11,369 bases of DNA from an uncultured Leuconostoc sp. (lineage in GTDB: Bacteria; Bacillota; Bacilli; Lactobacillales; Lactobacillaceae): contig USIU01000022.1 in assembly GCA_900554745.1 (NCBI GenBank), forward strand, positions 1 to 11,369. The letters run 5' to 3'. The notes below the pieces were generated by a model that did not search any database, was not told the DNA's origin, and saw nothing but the letters and a program-made list of their open reading frames with translations. Positions 1 through 6,835 of the stretch are shown here, piece by piece (position 1 is the first letter of the stretch; each line of letters opens with the position of its first letter). A program made the translations under genes and the position numbers.

Positions 1-76
1 CCGGTCAATATTGTAAGATAATGCAGGAATTTTATAAAGAGTTTTGCAGAGAGCATTCTTTGCAGGGCTTTTATTT

Positions 77-109
77 TTGCACAGAATTACCCAACGGAAA
101 TATTATAAT
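77..109 (+). promoter_or_regulatory. possible feoA promoter
   Basis: A TTGCAC box at 77-82 lies 18 bases before TATTAT (101-106), or 21 bases before a perfect TATAAT at 104-109. The spacing is not ideal for the better -10 box. I see no convincing Fur box nearby. The rest of 1-148 holds no gene that I can support; two TTTGCAG copies (43-49 and 59-65) are present without known meaning. Confidence 0.35.
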
Positions 110-148
110 AACAGGAGAAATTCTATTTTTAGAAAAAGGAGCTTTGGT

Positions 149-388
149 ATGAAAACTGAGAATATTCCGCTAAGCGCGTTAGAAGAAGGGCAGCTTGCTA
201 CAGTGCGGCAATTGCTGGTCGATACCGGTATCAGAAGAAGACTGCAGGATATAGGATTGATTGAGGGAACGCAGGTGGAATGTGTACGTAAAAGTCCTGC
301 GGGAGACCCGACTGCATTTTTTATAAGAGGCGCTGTGATTGCACTGAGACAGGAAGATTCCTCGTTGGTGATGACACGGTTGTCATGA
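149..388 (+). CDS. feoA: ferrous iron transport protein A (FeoA)
   Basis: A 79-residue FeoA protein, a small cytoplasmic SH3-like domain that works with the FeoB membrane permease in Fe(II) uptake. The start at 149 is chosen over an upstream in-frame ATG at 44 because an AAAAGGA ribosome binding site (134-140) sits 8 bases before it and because 79 residues is the normal family length. Typical family segments are visible: RRRLQDIGLIEGTQVECV in the middle, then SPAGDPTAFFIRG and VIALR near the end. The wording is that of clostridial (Lachnospiraceae-like) FeoA rather than lactic acid bacteria; this is recognition, not a search. Arginine is mostly AGA (five of eight) and ATA isoleucine codons occur, unlike the genes after position 500. 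The next start codon follows at 413, as expected for a feoAB operon, but that gene breaks off. Confidence 0.88.
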   Translation: MKTENIPLSALEEGQLATVRQLLVDTGIRRRLQDIGLIEGTQVECVRKSPAGDPTAFFIRGAVIALRQEDSSLVMTRLS

Positions 389-1105
389 GCATAGCAAGGT
401 AGGTGAGGGAATATGCTTTGGAAAAAAAGCGGAAAAAATCGGCAAAATGTCAATGAGTTGGTGATTGAATGTCACCCGGACGGGGACCGTCAGATTTAAA
501 TAATCAATGCCCGACTCGCGACGCAGGTAGTGCGTCAAAAATTCGCGCTGCGCCACCCATTCGCTACTGGCATAAATGGCCGTAAAATGGGCATCGAGTA
601 GCGCTAATGGTGTTTCTAATACTTTAGCGCTTTGATCGAGTAGGTGCTGATAGGTGATGTTTTGTGCATTCAACTCAGATAACTGTTGGTTAATCGCAAT
701 GATTTGCTTTAATTCCGTATTTTGGGTTTCTAAAATGACGGCAGTGAGACGCTTAACGGTCAATGATAAAAAATCTTCCGTTGGCGTCCACAAAATCGGC
801 ACTTTGAGTTTGTCGGCCAGTGCAATGATTGCCTGAGGTAAGGTAGTCACGTAACGACCGGCTTTAATCGCAATGCCACTTGCATTGGTCTCATGCATCC
901 CAATAATCAAATCACGCAATAAATGATGATTCTGTGAAAAATGATAACCTGACGTGACGAGCAATTGACCGTCAAACAAAAAATCCGTGATGTCTGGCGC
1001 ATCAATCATGCCGACTTGGGAAACTTCGCGTGATAAACCATCAGCACCGGCCGCAACCTTGATATTGCGTAGGGATGGGTGTTGTAAAATCTCAGATAAT
1101 TGCAT
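383..1105 (-). CDS. truncated PucR-family transcriptional regulator (N-terminal part)
   Basis: The 240-codon minus-strand frame starts at 1105 with a GAGG ribosome binding site (1119-1116) 10 bases upstream. Residues about 8-125 match the PucR ligand-sensing domain (purine catabolism regulator-like): a MIDAPDITDFL-type segment, GQLLVTSGYHF, and GIAIKAGRY. Residues 126-213 look like the linker and the start of the GGDEF-like middle domain (LDAHFTAIYASSEWVAQ, then DYLNLTVPV). Full family members are usually 400-550 residues and end in a PucR-type helix-turn-helix, which is missing. From about residue 212-214 (near 466) the frame is simply the antisense of the feo DNA, so its last ~27 residues are not real PucR sequence. 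It diverges from the MHS transporter gene, its likely target. It should be treated as a 3'-truncated gene; as it stands it could not bind DNA. Confidence 0.8.
   Translation of the reverse strand: MQLSEILQHPSLRNIKVAAGADGLSREVSQVGMIDAPDITDFLFDGQLLVTSGYHFSQNHHLLRDLIIGMHETNASGIAIKAGRYVTTLPQAIIALADKLKVPILWTPTEDFLSLTVKRLTAVILETQNTELKQIIAINQQLSELNAQNITYQHLLDQSAKVLETPLALLDAHFTAIYASSEWVAQREFLTHYLRRESGIDYLNLTVPVRVTFNHQLIDILPIFSAFFPKHIPSPTLLCS
413..499 (+). pseudogene. broken 5' end of a second feo gene, probably feoB
   Basis: A start codon at 413 follows a strong AGGTGAGGG ribosome binding site (401-409), 24 bases after feoA stops, so this looks like the start of the next gene of a feo operon. It reads MLWKKSGKNRQNVNELVI and then turns into unrelated sequence, stopping at 497-499 after 28 codons. 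In FeoB proteins a short basic lead and a VI pair are followed by the G1 loop (ALAGNPNxGKS). Here the lead ends in VI at 461-466 and the G domain is absent. That it is FeoB is inferred from this fit and from gene order. The break coincides with the end of recognisable PucR sequence on the other strand. Confidence 0.45.
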
Positions 1106-1134
1106 GTTTTGTCAGCCTCACAGTATTTTTTTTC

Positions 1135-1163
1135 ATTGTAACGTAGTTAGTGATAGTGCACAA
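1135..1163 (-). promoter_or_regulatory. promoter of the pucR-like gene
   Basis: Read on the minus strand, TTGTGC (1163-1158) and TACAAT (1140-1135) are exactly 17 bases apart. The start of transcription would fall near 1128, giving a short leader before the ATG at 1105. The -35 box lies inside one of the GTGCA-type repeats, which would allow autoregulation. Confidence 0.6.
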
Positions 1164-1192
1164 GTGATTTTTTAACATTGTGCAAGTCGCAC
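1156..1192. promoter_or_regulatory. candidate regulator binding sites (GTGCA repeats)
   Basis: Two related motifs lie between the divergent genes: GTGCACAAGT at 1156-1165, containing the palindrome GTGCAC, and GTGCAAGTCGCAC at 1180-1192, whose GTGC and GCAC ends are inverted. The first overlaps the -35 box of the regulator gene. Their position suits an operator for the PucR-like protein, but this is inferred from position and repetition only. Confidence 0.35.
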
Positions 1193-1236
1193 GAATCCCC
1201 GTTTGGAACCAGATGATATATTACGATATGTAGGAA

Positions 1237-1245
1237 TGATATATT
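1237..1245 (+). promoter_or_regulatory. possible extended -10 promoter of the MHS transporter gene
   Basis: TGATATATT at 1237-1245 is an extended -10 box (TG, one base, TATATT) about 30 bases before the ATG. No -35 box is present at the proper distance, so an activator may be needed. The same ten bases ATGATATATT also occur at 1213-1222. The leader would carry the GAAGGGA ribosome binding site at 1265-1271. Confidence 0.4.
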
Positions 1246-1276
1246 TTAATGTTAGCGAGGTCATGAAGGGATAATT

Positions 1277-2542
1277 ATGCGAACAGAGAAAGAAATTATT
1301 AGTAACGTCTTAAAAGGTTCTTTAGGAAATCTGGTGGAGTGGTTTGATTGGTATGTGTATGCCGCGTTTGCCATTTATTTCGCGCCAGTATTTTTTCCGT
1401 CTCATGACAAAACGGCTGAATTGTTGAGTACAGCTGCGGTTTTTGCGATTGGGTTCTTGATGCGTCCTTTGGGAAGTTTGTTGTTGGGGAAGTATGCCGA
1501 TCAACACGGCCGTCGGGCTGCTTTGACGCTATCCGTGTTGATTATGGCTTCTGGCTCATTCGTGATTGCAGTGACGCCGGGATATGATCAAATTGGGCTA
1601 TTTGCGCCAGCTATTTTAGTTCTTGCGCGCCTTTTTCAGGGACTATCTTTGGGTGGTGAATACGGGACGTCAGCCACTTATTTGTCAGAAATGGCAAGTG
1701 CAGGTCACCGCGGTTTTTACTCATCTTTCCAATATGTGACGTTAATTAGTGGTCAGTTGATTGCCTTAGGTGTGCAAATTGTGCTACAGGTGACAATGTC
1801 TGAACACGCCATTGCGGTCTGGGGTTGGCGCATTCCCTTTGTGATTGGGGCGATCGGGGCGTTGGTGGTGCTATTTTTGCGACTGAGTATGGCAGAATCT
1901 GATCAGTTCTTGGCCCAAGCTAAAAAAGAGAAGGGGCAACTGCGTGAATTATTGCGTTATCCGAAGGCCGTTTTGACGGTGATGGGGTTGACGCTAGGGG
2001 GGACGATTGCTTTTTACACGTATACCACGTATCTTCAAAAGTTTATGATTAATACCACCGGTTTGCCAAAACAAACGGTCACGTGGATTAACTTTGCAGC
2101 CCTCTTTATTTTTATGCTGTTGCAACCATTTGCGGGGGCTTTGTCGGATAAAATTGGGCGTAAGCCATTGTTATTTTGGTTTGGTGGGTTAGGGACCGTG
2201 TTTACCGTGCCGATTTTCTTGCTCCTTGCGCAAACGAAAAGTGCCTGGGTGGCCTTCTTCTTGATGATGGCTGGTTTGGTGATTGTCACAGGCTACACGG
2301 CAATTAATGCGATTGTGAAGGCCGAAATGTTTCCAACAGAAATTCGTGCTTTAGGCGTTGGGTTACCTTACGGTCTAACCGTTGCCGTGTTTGGTGGGAC
2401 GGCAGAATATGTGGCGCTTTACCTCAAGAATGCGCATCATGAATCTGTATTCTTTGTCTATGTTGCTGCGGTGATTTTCGTTAGTTTGCTCGTTTATTGG
2501 CGGATGGCGGATACAAAATCAACTTCTAAATTGGATCAATAA
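1277..2542 (+). CDS. MFS transporter, metabolite:H+ symporter (MHS) family
   Basis: A 421-residue integral membrane protein with about 12 hydrophobic segments. It belongs to the MHS branch of the major facilitator superfamily, whose members (KgtP, ShiA, ProP, CitA types) import organic acids or compatible solutes with protons. Signatures visible are GNLVEWFDWYVYAAFA at residues 17-32, the loop 2-3 motif RPLGSLLLGKYADQHGRR at 63-80, RLFQGLSLGGEYG at 118-130, and a second GALSDKIGRKPLL loop between the two halves. The start has a GAAGGGA ribosome binding site 5 bases upstream. It is divergent from a PucR-like regulator, which suggests induction by its own substrate. PucR proteins often control purine, amino-acid or organic-acid use. 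The substrate cannot be read from the sequence. No terminator is seen before the next gene, which starts 33 bases later. Confidence 0.88.
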   Translation: MRTEKEIISNVLKGSLGNLVEWFDWYVYAAFAIYFAPVFFPSHDKTAELLSTAAVFAIGFLMRPLGSLLLGKYADQHGRRAALTLSVLIMASGSFVIAVTPGYDQIGLFAPAILVLARLFQGLSLGGEYGTSATYLSEMASAGHRGFYSSFQYVTLISGQLIALGVQIVLQVTMSEHAIAVWGWRIPFVIGAIGALVVLFLRLSMAESDQFLAQAKKEKGQLRELLRYPKAVLTVMGLTLGGTIAFYTYTTYLQKFMINTTGLPKQTVTWINFAALFIFMLLQPFAGALSDKIGRKPLLFWFGGLGTVFTVPIFLLLAQTKSAWVAFFLMMAGLVIVTGYTAINAIVKAEMFPTEIRALGVGLPYGLTVAVFGGTAEYVALYLKNAHHESVFFVYVAAVIFVSLLVYWRMADTKSTSKLDQ

Positions 2543-2575
2543 ATGATAAAATGATGATAATACAAGGAGGTTTTC

Positions 2576-4078
2576 ATGGCGACACAACAAGCACTTTTAG
2601 ATTCTATTAAAGAACAGACACTTTTATCAGAAATTTCGGCGCTGTCTGGCTGGGATGCCTTGACTGGGATGCCAAAAGACGCGGGGCATTTTCGCGCTGA
2701 TGTGGATGCTTATCTGGCCGAAAAGACGTTTCAAGTGGCTACGGGGGCGCAACGCCAACAGTTACTTGCCGCGTTGTCAGCGGATAACAGCAGTCTGGAT
2801 GACTTTGGCCGCTTGGTGTTAGCCAAAGCGCAAAAAGATTTTGACGTTACCGGTAAGATTCCGGAAAAGGCTTATATTGATTTTCAGCGCACATTATCAG
2901 AGGCCCAAGATTACTGGGCGCAAGCGCGTGAAGCTAATGATTATACGATTTTCCAACCTTATGTTGAAAAAATCATTGCTTATTTGAAGCAGTTCATTCC
3001 CTTATGGCAAACAGATGAGGCGACACCTTATGATGTATTATTGAATCAATATGAACCCGGGCTATCGGTGGCGAAATTAGATGCGGTGTTTGATGAATTG
3101 AAAACAGGGATTATGGCTTTGCGTCAGCGTCTTGCCACGGATGGTACGGCACCAGACAGCACATTTTTATCACGGGCAGTGCCTAAAGCTAAGCAACGAG
3201 AATATGCCTTGGCAGCAGTGCAGCGATTAGGCTACGATATGAATAAAGGGCGTCTAGACGACACCATTCATCCCTTTATGGAAGCTTTGAATCGCGATGA
3301 TGCCCGTATTACGACGCGCTGGGATGACCATAATTTCCAAATGGCGGTCTTGGGCATTTTCCACGAAGCCGGGCATGGGTTATTTGAACAAAATGTCGCC
3401 GCTAAATATGATGATGTTCGGTCGGTGATGCCCATTAGCATGAGTATTCATGAATCACAATCACTCTTTAATGAGGTGATGGTCGGGCGTTCAAAAGCCT
3501 TTTGGCAGGCAGAGTATCCTAAAATGCAGGCGACATTTGCCCCAACTTTTGATGATATTTCCTTTGAAACATTTTATCGTGGCTGGATTAAAACGGAAGC
3601 GACCTTGATTCGAACGGAAGCCGATCCGTTGACTTATCCGTTGCACATTATTATTCGTTATGAAATCGAAAAAGCCATCTTTAATGACAATGTGCCGGTC
3701 GCGGATTTGCCCCAACTTTGGCGTGATAAGTACCAAGAATATTTGGGGTTGACGGTACCAGATGATTTGACGGGGATTTTGCAAGATATTCACTGGGCCG
3801 GGGGCTCATTTGGCTACTTCCCAAGTTATGCTTTGGGACATTTGTATGCAGCACAATTCATGGCCACGATGCAAAAAACGTTGGACTTTGACCAGATTTA
3901 TGCCTCTGGTGATTACAGCCCAATTTTTGCTTGGCGACGTGAGCATATTTGGCAACACGGTGGGGCAGTTGATCCAGGCGACATCTTAATGGCAGCGACT
4001 GGTGAAGGGTTGAATCCACAATATTGGTTAACCGTGATGAATCAGTTGTATGCAACGGCTTACCAGTTACCAAAATAA
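2576..4078 (+). CDS. M32 family (Taq-type) metallocarboxypeptidase
   Basis: A 500-residue cytoplasmic zinc peptidase that removes C-terminal residues from peptides. All the family signatures are present in order: HPF at 232-234, DARIT (DxRxT) at 242-246, the zinc-binding HEAGH at 263-267, HESQS at 292-296, and GILQDIHW at 400-407 followed by GSFGYFPSYALG. Length matches the family's usual ~500 residues and no signal peptide is seen. The start has a perfect AAGGAGG ribosome binding site at 2564-2570. A TGATAAAAT box at 2544-2552 could be an extended -10, so it may be transcribed on its own as well as from the transporter gene. A role in recycling amino acids from imported peptides is likely for a lactic acid bacterium, but that is inference. 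Confidence 0.93.
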   Translation: MATQQALLDSIKEQTLLSEISALSGWDALTGMPKDAGHFRADVDAYLAEKTFQVATGAQRQQLLAALSADNSSLDDFGRLVLAKAQKDFDVTGKIPEKAYIDFQRTLSEAQDYWAQAREANDYTIFQPYVEKIIAYLKQFIPLWQTDEATPYDVLLNQYEPGLSVAKLDAVFDELKTGIMALRQRLATDGTAPDSTFLSRAVPKAKQREYALAAVQRLGYDMNKGRLDDTIHPFMEALNRDDARITTRWDDHNFQMAVLGIFHEAGHGLFEQNVAAKYDDVRSVMPISMSIHESQSLFNEVMVGRSKAFWQAEYPKMQATFAPTFDDISFETFYRGWIKTEATLIRTEADPLTYPLHIIIRYEIEKAIFNDNVPVADLPQLWRDKYQEYLGLTVPDDLTGILQDIHWAGGSFGYFPSYALGHLYAAQFMATMQKTLDFDQIYASGDYSPIFAWRREHIWQHGGAVDPGDILMAATGEGLNPQYWLTVMNQLYATAYQLPK

Positions 4079-4113
4079 CGACATGATTAGTCAAAATCTT
4101 AACGGACGATTTG

Positions 4114-4142
4114 TTGACATCACGCCTGGGTTTTGATAAAAT
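4114..4142 (+). promoter_or_regulatory. rpsU promoter
   Basis: A consensus TTGACA at 4114-4119 is followed after 17 bases by TAAAAT at 4137-4142, with TG in the extended -10 position (4134-4135). This is the best promoter in the window, as expected for a ribosomal protein gene. It leaves a leader of about 55 bases. Confidence 0.8.
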
Positions 4143-4203
4143 AAATAAGTATTTACAGCATGTCGTTTAATCGAAATAAAATGCGAGAAAGGAGGGTTAT
4201 CAC

Positions 4204-4389
4204 ATGGCAAAGGTCATCGTACGTAAGAACGAATCTTTGGATGATGCATTGCGTCGCTTTAAGCGCGGTGTTTCAAAGGACGGTACTCTCCAAGAATACC
4301 GTAAGCGCGAATTCTATGTTAAGCCTTCAGTTGCTCGTAAATTGAAGGCTGAAGCAGCACAAAAGCGTAACAAGAAGAAGGGCCGTTAA
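4204..4389 (+). CDS. rpsU: 30S ribosomal protein S21
   Basis: A 61-residue, very basic protein, the normal size for S21, which sits on the small-subunit platform near the anti-Shine-Dalgarno end of 16S rRNA. The sequence contains NESLDDALRRFKRGVSKDG, EYRKREFYVKPS and a lysine/arginine-rich tail ending KRNKKKGR. A strong AAAGGAGGG ribosome binding site lies at 4189-4197. A different frame (4160-4345) over the same DNA encodes nothing recognisable. It is transcribed from its own consensus promoter and closed by a terminator just after its stop. The yqeY gene follows, the order common in Firmicutes. Confidence 0.97.
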   Translation: MAKVIVRKNESLDDALRRFKRGVSKDGTLQEYRKREFYVKPSVARKLKAEAAQKRNKKKGR

Positions 4390-4397
4390 TCGGTTCG

Positions 4398-4426
4398 AAA
4401 CGTCACTACGGTGGCGTTTTTCTTTT
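4398..4426 (+). terminator. rpsU terminator
   Basis: AACGTCAC (4399-4406) and GTGGCGTT (4411-4418) form an 8-bp stem with one G-T pair and a TACG loop, followed by a run of T broken by a single C. It lies 9 bases after the rpsU stop codon. Confidence 0.85.
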
Positions 4427-4434
4427 GCATTTTA

Positions 4435-4443
4435 TGTTAGAAT
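4435..4443 (+). promoter_or_regulatory. probable extended -10 promoter of yqeY
   Basis: TGTTAGAAT (4435-4443) is an extended -10 element 32 bases before the yqeY start and just past the rpsU terminator. No good -35 box is seen at 17 bases, which is usual for TG-type promoters. Confidence 0.5.
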
Positions 4444-4475
4444 AGCAATAGACTAAACAAGAAAGAAGAAGACAT

Positions 4476-4922
4476 ATGAGCCTGTTAGACACATTGAACG
4501 CTGACATGAAGCAAGCGATGAAAGATAAGAACAAGGAAGCACTATCTGTTATTCGCATGGTGAAGTCAACGGTGATGAACGAACAAATTAGTTTGGGTCA
4601 TGACTTGACAGCAGATGAAGAATTGACGGTGCTCTCACGTGAAGTGAAGCAACGCCAAGATTCACTGGCAGAATTTGAAAAGGGTGGCCGGGAAGACTTG
4701 GCTGCCGGTATTCGATCAGAATTAACGATTTTGGCAAAGTATTTACCAGCGCAATTGACTGAAGAAGAAATCGTTGCCATTGTAGCGGCAGCCATTGAAC
4801 AAACTGGTGCTACTGGACCTAAAGACATGGGCAAGGTCATGGGCGTTGTGACACCGCAAGTTAAAGGTAAAGCCGATGGTAAAGTAGTCGCTAACCTTGT
4901 TAAGACGACTTTGGCACAATAA
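4476..4922 (+). CDS. yqeY: GatB/YqeY domain protein
   Basis: A 148-residue protein made entirely of the YqeY domain, related to the C-terminal tail domain of GatB in the tRNA-dependent amidotransferase. Visible marks are the N-terminal helix MSLLDTLNADMKQAMK, IRMVKSTVMNEQI, the central segment ILAKYLPAQLTEEE and the glycine-rich end GPKDMGKVMG. The free-standing form probably binds tRNA or helps amidotransferase-like reactions; its exact role is not settled. It follows rpsU but has its own promoter and terminator, so it is probably transcribed alone with some read-through from rpsU. A purine-rich GAAAGAAGAAG ribosome binding site precedes the ATG. Confidence 0.92.
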   Translation: MSLLDTLNADMKQAMKDKNKEALSVIRMVKSTVMNEQISLGHDLTADEELTVLSREVKQRQDSLAEFEKGGREDLAAGIRSELTILAKYLPAQLTEEEIVAIVAAAIEQTGATGPKDMGKVMGVVTPQVKGKADGKVVANLVKTTLAQ

Positions 4923-4934
4923 AAGACAAGCATC

Positions 4935-4956
4935 ATCGGCTGCGGCCGATTTTTTT
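4935..4956 (+). terminator. yqeY terminator
   Basis: ATCGGC (4935-4940) and GCCGAT (4945-4950) form a 6-bp stem with a TGCG loop, followed at once by a run of T to 4956. It begins 13 bases after the yqeY stop. Confidence 0.85.
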
Positions 4957-4979
4957 GTTGGCTTATCATGCGCTATCCG

Positions 4980-4988
4980 TGTTAAACT
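4980..4988 (+). promoter_or_regulatory. probable promoter of the cvfB-xerD-ribT-scpAB-rluB operon
   Basis: TGTTAAACT at 4980-4988 is an extended -10 element. A TTGGCT at 4958-4963 is a weak -35 candidate, 19 bases from TAAACT. The position just after the yqeY terminator and ~47 bases before the cvfB start makes it the likely operon promoter. Confidence 0.45.
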
Positions 4989-5035
4989 AGGGTATTAAAG
5001 AAAAACGCGTGAAGTTGCGCGTCAGAGGAAAAATC

Positions 5036-5917
5036 ATGACGAATCCAACAGTTGGGACAATTGTAAAAGCATCAGTAACGGATGAAAATACCCAGTATTT
5101 TTTTGCGCAAGTTGATGGTTACACTTATGAAATTGATAAATCAGAACTTGAAAAGCCCCTTAAAGTGGGCGGTTTTGTGACTGGTTTTGCTTATGAAAAT
5201 GAAAATCATAAGCTACAAATTACCAAAACACTACCGGCCGCACAAAAAGATGTGTATGGTTGGGGGACGGTTGTCGCCAACCGCCATGACCTCGGGGTCT
5301 TTGTGGCGATCGGCTTACCGAATAAAGATTTGGTTGTGTCATTAGATGACTTACCAACGATGACAACTTTGTGGCCACAAAAGGGTGACCGCTTAATGTT
5401 GGCCATGAAAGAAGATAACAAGGGGCGCCTTTGGGGTGAACTTGCGCAGCAACACATTATTGCTGCCGTTGCACGTCGCGCGCCACAAGAAATGAAGTCT
5501 AAAACGGTGAAAGCCACGGTGTACCGCAATAAAATCGCGGGTACGCTGGTTATTACTGAGGATTACCATTTGGGCTTTATCCACCCCTCACAACGCAATG
5601 ATGAACCACGCTTAGGTGAAGTGGTGAAAGCACGCGTTATTGGTGTTCGGGAAGACGGGACGTTGAATTTGTCGCTCAAGCCATTAGCGTATAAGACGAT
5701 GGATGAAGATGCCCAGTTCCTCCTACTTCAGTTACAACGTCGTGCGGATCATTTCTTGCCATTTAACGATAAAAGTAAGCCTGAAGCCATTAAGCGTCAA
5801 TTTGGTTTCAGTAAAAGTCAGTTTAAGCGGGCGTTAGGTCACCTTTATAAAGCACGTTTGATTGAACAAGTTGATGGCGGGATTCAACTGATTGCCGAAA
5901 ATGACGCAACCAATTAA
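5036..5917 (+). CDS. cvfB: CvfB-like S1 RNA-binding and winged-helix protein
   Basis: A 293-residue protein of the CvfB (conserved virulence factor B, YitL) family: three S1-type RNA-binding folds followed by a winged helix. The start at 5036 is preferred over the in-frame ATG at 5009 because AGAGG at 5024-5028 is correctly placed and TNPTVGTIVKASVTDEN begins the first S1-like fold. A second S1-like segment begins near VYGWGTVVANRHDLGVFVA, and the third is PRLGEVVKARVIGVREDGTLNLSLKP. The C-terminal winged helix includes AIKRQFGFSKSQFKRALGHLY and ARLIEQVDGGIQLI. The family is linked to RNA-level control of gene expression in staphylococci; its role here is unknown. Its end overlaps the start of xerD by 17 bases, so the two are probably translationally coupled. 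Confidence 0.85.
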   Translation: MTNPTVGTIVKASVTDENTQYFFAQVDGYTYEIDKSELEKPLKVGGFVTGFAYENENHKLQITKTLPAAQKDVYGWGTVVANRHDLGVFVAIGLPNKDLVVSLDDLPTMTTLWPQKGDRLMLAMKEDNKGRLWGELAQQHIIAAVARRAPQEMKSKTVKATVYRNKIAGTLVITEDYHLGFIHPSQRNDEPRLGEVVKARVIGVREDGTLNLSLKPLAYKTMDEDAQFLLLQLQRRADHFLPFNDKSKPEAIKRQFGFSKSQFKRALGHLYKARLIEQVDGGIQLIAENDATN

Positions 5918-6797
5918 TTTGGCCATTGCGGACTATCTGCACTATATTCGGATAGAACGTGGCTTGTCTGACAATACCATTAATAGTTATCGCCAGGATT
6001 TGACGCAATTTGGGGCTTATTTGACAGCTGAAAAATTGACGCTTTCAGCTGTAGACCATGTTGTGGTTTTGGCCTGGTTGAATCAGCTGCGTTTAGCTGG
6101 TAAGGCCAATAATTCAGTGATCCGTATGGTGACCTCGTTACGGAAATTTTTTGGCTATTTGGCACAAGAAAAAATCGTTCTCCCAAATCCGATGCGTGAT
6201 ATTAAGCCACCGAAGAAAGCCACGCATTTGCCGGCTATTTTGAGTGTTGCTGAAATTGATGCCTTATTGGCGGTGCCAACAGAAACAACGCCATTGGATA
6301 TTCGCAATCGCACGTTGCTTGAAGTGATGTATGCCACGGGGTTGCGCGTGAGCGAATTAGTTAATCTGAAGCTCAGTGACTTGCATTTACAACTGGGGTT
6401 GATTCAAACCATTGGAAAAGGCGATAAAGAACGGATTATGCCGATTGGTGAGATGGCGGCCGATTGGTTGACACGTTATTTTGCCGGTAGTCGCTTGGCG
6501 TTGCTGAAAGGCAAAGCATCACCTTACGTTTTCTTAAATGATCGTGGCGGCCAACTCACACGGCAAGGTGTCTGGAAGATTATCAAGAAGTTGGTTGCTG
6601 AAGCAGGGATTAACAAAGACGTTTCGCCCCATACGTTGCGCCACTCGTTTGCCACGCATATTTTAGAAAACGGTGCTGACTTACGGATCGTGCAAGAACT
6701 ACTGGGTCATGCGGATATTTCAACGACTCAGATTTATACGCATATTTCCAAAAAACGACTAAGTGAAGTTTATGATCAGTACCATCCACGGGCTTAA
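5901..6797 (+). CDS. xerD: site-specific tyrosine recombinase XerD
   Basis: A 298-residue tyrosine recombinase that, with XerC or alone, resolves chromosome dimers at dif. The N-terminal SAM-like DNA-binding domain covers about residues 1-95 and the catalytic domain about 105-298. All active-site residues are visible (numbered from the ATG at 5901): R149 in ATGLRVSEL, K173 in GKGDKERI, H244 and R247 in HTLRHSFATH, H270 in LLGHADISTTQ, and the nucleophile Y279 in IYTH. A TTG at 5892 is another possible start, three codons upstream. The gene overlaps the end of cvfB. The XerD assignment over XerC or an XerS-type enzyme rests on the neighbours ribT, scpA and scpB, the standard xerD context in Firmicutes, and on overall recognition. 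Confidence 0.92.
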   Translation: MTQPINLAIADYLHYIRIERGLSDNTINSYRQDLTQFGAYLTAEKLTLSAVDHVVVLAWLNQLRLAGKANNSVIRMVTSLRKFFGYLAQEKIVLPNPMRDIKPPKKATHLPAILSVAEIDALLAVPTETTPLDIRNRTLLEVMYATGLRVSELVNLKLSDLHLQLGLIQTIGKGDKERIMPIGEMAADWLTRYFAGSRLALLKGKASPYVFLNDRGGQLTRQGVWKIIKKLVAEAGINKDVSPHTLRHSFATHILENGADLRIVQELLGHADISTTQIYTHISKKRLSEVYDQYHPRA

Positions 6798-6835
6798 GGG
6801 ACCAGTGGCAAACCTGCATCAATGAGGGAGAAAGT

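Noticed and set aside
44..148. Longer FeoA start at 44
   Set aside because: The extra 35 residues are not FeoA-like, and the AAAAGGA ribosome binding site fits the ATG at 149, which gives the normal length.
4160..4345. Open frame of 61 codons over rpsU
   Set aside because: It is a different reading frame of the S21 gene with no recognisable protein and no ribosome binding site; S21 in the other frame is unmistakable.
4598..4969. Minus-strand open frame of 123 codons opposite yqeY
   Set aside because: It is antisense to a well-conserved gene and runs through the yqeY terminator; the composition is that of a shadow frame.
5901..6797. Possible integrase of a mobile element
   Set aside because: The tyrosine recombinase lies in the conserved xerD-ribT-scpA-scpB context and no att sites, excisionase or cargo genes are present, so it is the housekeeping XerD.
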